Positions 60,494 through 64,000 of a stretch of DNA of 64,000 nt are shown here, in pieces. A program made the translations under genes and the position numbers. The notes under the pieces are model-generated. The model saw nothing but the letters and a program-made list of their open reading frames with translations, did no database searches and was not told the origin of the DNA. Origin of the DNA: Gnetum montanum (taxonomy: Eukaryota > Streptophyta > Gnetopsida > Gnetales > Gnetaceae); the NCBI GenBank assembly GCA_015680685.1, contig MNCI01037652.1, positions 122,656 through 186,655 on the forward strand, given 5' to 3'. Within the stretch, counting starts at the first letter, position 1. Every line of letters starts with the position of its first letter.

Positions 60494-61039
60494 GATTGTA
60501 GCAATCAATGTACGAATAGTAAAATCCTTGAGTCCTAAAGCATTCCAAAGAAACTACGCTAGTCTCTTAGGTAGGAAAATCTCAACTATGCTAGGGTTAT
60601 AGGTTGTAGATGTTGAAGTATGTGTAGAGCTTTGAATCAAGGCACTGGAGCTTGGGAGTGGTGGAAAGAGAATGATTTGTATAAAAGTGTTCATTGGAAA
60701 ACACTTTCAAACTTATGTGCCACCTTAGAAAACCCTGTTTCTCCAAAACACTTGCCCAAGTTCCACTAAACTCAATGTTCACAATTGGCAAGTAGGACTA
60801 TGTTGGGTTAGTGGAAAATTGAAGCTTGAAAAAATTCAAATCTAAGGTGGGCCCCACTAGGTACCTAGGAAGAGAGCCAATGAAAATCCTAATACACTTG
60901 GGTTTCTAGTTTCCTAGGGTAACTACACTAGGTTTCAAGCACCTAGAAGCCTTGGAATGAATTCAAAAATCCAATTACTCCCTAAACCAATCTCCAAATA
61001 GCCCATCCATGCCATAAAACCTTGTCAATCTTGTAGACT
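60494..61039 (+). other. Residual palindrome units upstream of the T-rich tract (element H)
   Basis: ACTATGCTAGGG near 60590, GGACTATGTTGGGTTAGTGG near 60797 and GTAACTACACTAGG near 60920 resemble units of the C array at irregular spacing. The minus-strand 5' flank of the antisense gene also lies here. No coding region on +. Confidence 0.45.
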
Positions 61040-61647
61040 TCTACTATAGCCCGCTAACACCTAAAAATGACAAAATCTAATCTTGTTTGACCAATGTTGG
61101 CCTTCTATTATCATATGTATTCCACTTTAGCTAGTTTGACCTTGTTTCATGGTATTTTAACCTATTTTGGCCTTCTTATGCATGATTGACCTTTATTATC
61201 AGTAGTTGACCTCATTCAGCTTCTACATAACTTCAATTTCATCATATCTACCTTATTCTCTCTCTTGTGGTCTTTGTTGACCTTGTTTAGCCTTTGATTG
61301 ATGTTAGGATATGGGGTTTAACCATCCTTGATCATCATTTGACACCATGTAACCATGACCTACCAAGGCCTTAAACTAACAACATGGTCTAATAGGGCCT
61401 AAAATTGGCAAAGGTTGACCATGTTTAACCTTATGGTTCCTACTTTCATTATGCTTCAACTTGTTTTGACATTGTTTGGCCTTATTTGACCTTATGTAGC
61501 ATTTGTTTCATCTTATTTATCTTGACCTACCTTTGATAGCCTTTATTTACCTTATTTGCACCTTGTTTGACCATGAAGTAGCATGTTTTTGCATAGTGGC
61601 TAGCATATTTTCTATCATTTTTGTAGTATTTACTCATTTTTACCCAG
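61040..61647 (+). promoter_or_regulatory. T-rich tract ending in acceptor-like site (element H)
   Basis: Aligns with 22640-23214 of C. Ends CTCATTTTTACCCAG/GTGCCACTTAATGTG with AG at 61646-61647. With the GT at 54557 it would define a 7.1-kb intron separating gag-protease from pol. Confidence 0.55.
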
Positions 61648-62820
61648 GTGCCACTTAATGTGCTTATGGTTGATATGTAAGATTAGAGCATGGACACTTG
61701 GAAGCAAATTAGCTTGCTATTGAACATAAGTTGACCTCACAGTGATGTTGAATGATGTATCAACCTTAATTATCTAGATCTTGAGTCTAAGAGTCTTTTT
61801 GACCACATAGCCTCGATAGAGAAACTTCTAGAGTGGCCTAAAAACCTAGTCAAAATGCTTGACCTAGAGGTTGACAACGTTATCAAAGACTCTGTAGTTG
61901 AGGTTCCTATCATGACACATGGTGGCAAAGAAAAGTAATCATAAAATTAAGTTTCTCACTGGAACCTCAACAAGCTCAAGACATCACCAAGGTTCTCCAA
62001 GATAACATTAAGATCTTTTCCTAGTCATATGAAGATATGCTATGTCTTAACCCACATTTACTCCAACATAACAACATACTCAATCCTAGCATTAGACTAG
62101 TTAAGTAAAAAGTTCATAAGATTAGGCCTAATTTAGCCTTGGCAATTCATGATGAAATCACAAAACTATATCAGGCTGGTTTCATTAGAGCTATCGATTA
62201 TGTAGAATGGATATCCAACATATTAGTTATTAAGAAAAATGGAAGCATATGTATTTGCATAGATTCATGAGACCTAAATAAGGAAATCGTTAAGGATGAT
62301 TTTCCTTTGCCTAGTATTGACCAAACTTATCGATACTATGGCTGGGCATGCCTTATTATCCTTCATGGTTCTCGAAATACAACCAAATCAGGATTAATCT
62401 AGAACATCAACTTAGTACGACCTTCATGACCCCTTGGGGTACCTTTTGCAATACTGTGATGTCCTTTGGCCTAAAGAATGTAGGAGTAACCTACTAGAGG
62501 GCTATGATGTACATCTTTAGTGACTATATGCTAGGATTTCCCAATGATTATGTAGACAATATAGCCATTAAGTTCAAAGTGGCTAATGATCATGCGTATG
62601 ATCTTGACCTTGTGTTAAAATGATGTCTCAAATATGAGCTCAGGCTTAACCCTAAGAAGTGTGTTTTTGACATTAAAATTGGTAAGATGCTTGGCTTTGT
62701 AGTATCTGAAGTAAGAATATGTGTTAATCTTGATATGTTAAGGTAATATCCAACTTGGCAACACCAACTAACCTTAAGATGCTTCAGGGATTGCAAGGTA
62801 GATTATAAATTATCTATAGG
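61648..62820 (+). pseudogene. Reverse transcriptase of element H
   Basis: Follows C from 23215. RT motifs: EITKLYQAGFIRAIDYVEWI (about 62150-62215), ICICIDS.DLNKEIVKDDFP, then frameshifts. The catalytic box near 62546 reads YVDN, losing the second Asp (C has YVED). CVFDIKIGKMLGFVV follows at about 62660-62705. More stops than C. Confidence 0.8.
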
Positions 62821-63345
62821 TTTATCACTAGGCTCATAGATAAATCACAACCCATGTAGCACTTGCTTAAGAGAGGACTTCACTATGAGTAGATGTCTCA
62901 ATGCTAAGTAGCCTTTGAAAACCTTAAGTAGGAGTTGGCACAACTACCAACAGTTTACCCTCCATAAGAGGATAAGCCTTTTAACATCTACCTTGCTATC
63001 TCTAACATGTCTATTGTCTCTCTACTCTGTTAGAAACTAGATGATGGAGTAGAATTACCCATATACTACCAAAGCCATGCATTAGCTGCCCATGAGACCT
63101 GATACATTGAGGTGGAGAATTATTATCTAGCCCTAGTCTTCTCATTGAAGAAGTGACAACACTACCTCTTTAGAAGTGAAGTCAACATCATTTGCCAAGA
63201 TAACATACTTAGAGCCATCATGACCAACTTCTACAAAAGTAGCCAGATAGCTTGTTGGAAAGCAATAATAGTTGAGTTTGACCTTGATTACATTTCTCAA
63301 CCCTTGATGAAAGGTCAAGCTATAGTCACACAAATTACTACTTCA
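62821..63345 (+). pseudogene. RNase H of element H
   Basis: Homologous to 24431-24940 of C, including YYQSHALAAHE-type sequence near 63067 and the LVFSLKK stretch near 63135, interrupted by stops. Confidence 0.65.
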
Positions 63346-63780
63346 CCAATGAAAGACCATGTAGGCATAGACCCCGAATTTCCTAATGAATGCATCAACA
63401 TTGTTAACAATGTACTTGAGGGCTATGAGGTATTCATACACTTTGACAAAGCTTCAACAGCCCATGGGGCCATTGTTGCAACTATCATAACATTTCCATA
63501 TAGTAAAATCCAACCCTTTACTTAACATTTTGGATTCTCATGTACCAATGTGGTAGAGTATGAAGGATTGATTAGAGGAATGATGGTAGCTTGTGATCTA
63601 AGAATCAAATTCTTAATGATCAAGGGTGATTCACAACTTTTGGTTAAGTAACCAAGGTTTATGCATGCAAATCCCAACATCTACAACCTTATTATGACCT
63701 AGGAAAGAAACTAATAAAATGATTCACAAACATTGACATCCAAGATGTACCCCAAACTAAGAACATGCTAGCTGATCCCA
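63346..63780 (+). pseudogene. Second RNase H-type domain of element H
   Basis: The open stretch to 63525 contains VFIHFDKASTAHGAIVATII, and then after a stop NVVEYEGLIRGMMVACDLRI and IKGDSQLLVK. The GDS motif lost in C is kept here, and the NVVEYEGLI motif is closer to the family consensus. Confirms Tat affinity. Confidence 0.75.
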
Positions 63781-64000
63781 TTACAACCTTAGCTCTCAGT
63801 GTGATGCCTGATGTGTTTAACCATGGACTGTGCTATTCCCATCACACAAAACATTGAGGATACCTTTGTAGCCTCTATCAATACTACCCCTCCAAGGAAA
63901 TGGTATGATGATATCAAATTTTACCTTATGCATGGTGAATCTCCATAGGCCTAACTACTTCTCAAAAGGATTTCATATGTAAATGGTCAAAATAGTATGT
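63781..64000 (+). pseudogene. Start of integrase of element H, cut by the window end
   Basis: EWYDDIKFYLIHGEPSQ in C (about 25495-25545) corresponds to KWYDDIKFYLMHGES at about 63897-63945. The zinc-binding part and core lie outside the window. Confidence 0.65.

Larger units (their letters stand above)
46204..64000 (+). mobile_element. Element H: third Tat-like element, contains G and an antisense gene, runs off the window
   Basis: LTR start TGAAACACC at 46204 (aligned with 27805), LTR to about 47296. Element G and a deletion follow. The gag resumes at 52265, then protease to about 54560, a 7-kb internal noncoding region with an antisense gene, acceptor-like site at 61647, and pol from 61648. 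The window ends at the start of integrase. Lies in the gag of element F. Confidence 0.8.

Noticed and set aside
60056-60508. A 150-codon minus-strand frame with hydrophobic tail
   Set aside because: Only the first part (60493-60369) is kept as exon 1 of the antisense gene. After the GT at 60368 composition changes to intron-like, and exon 2 joins in phase.
1-64000. tRNA, rRNA or intact host protein genes
   Set aside because: None recognised on either strand; all sizeable coding signals are explained by decayed retroelement proteins or the antisense pseudogene.

Overview
This window looks like intergenic DNA from a large, repeat-laden seed-plant nuclear genome. A gymnosperm is my guess, because the elements are old, deeply nested and little removed; that is inference only. 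The sequence is AT-rich and visibly CpG-poor. Nearly all of it is decayed LTR retrotransposon. I see no intact host gene, rRNA, tRNA or CRISPR array. All coding regions carry stops and frameshifts. Coordinates of decayed domains are approximate; TSD, PBS, splice-site and LTR-edge coordinates were read directly.

Layout. (A) 1-12436: a Tat-like Ty3/gypsy element on +, made of a partial 5' LTR, gag, protease, a 187-bp palindrome array, a T-rich tract, a pol deletion and a 3' LTR containing an N gap. (K) 12437-13448: the end of a Copia-like element with a 911-bp LTR. (J) a minus-strand non-autonomous element with an initiator-Met PBS. Its 3' LTR (13449-13748) is cut by K and its 5' LTR (15794-16047 plus 28121-28730) is split by C. 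(C) 16048-28120: a second Tat-like element on + with gag, a 192-bp palindrome array, RT, RNase H, a second RNase H and integrase. 28731-30240 is unassigned. (I) 30250-32110: a minus-strand gag remnant. (F) a minus-strand chromovirus-like gypsy element running from 46203 down to about 32120. It is interrupted by E (34160-40550, a complete gag-only Athila-like element with LTRs, tRNA-Asp PBS and TCTAG target duplication) and by L (41761-44640, an LTR-bearing unknown). (H) 46204-64000: a third Tat-like element that entered the gag of F, contains the truncated Athila-like G (47297-52264), and runs off the window inside integrase.

The most unusual part is the long stretch between protease and reverse transcriptase of the Tat-like family. 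Three copies (A, C, H) end this stretch with the same T-rich tract and an AG/GTGCCA acceptor-like site, so it resembles a very long version of the intron known from Ogre elements. In A and C it is filled by imperfect palindromes spaced about 187 and 192 bp apart. In H it instead holds a decayed antisense gene (55360-60493) whose reading phase is kept across three predicted GT-AG introns. The palindrome core differs between A and C, and each version also appears in that element's own LTR.

None of the elements could move on its own. RT active sites are altered in C and H, the integrase core is deleted in F, A has lost pol, and E, G and J carry no pol.
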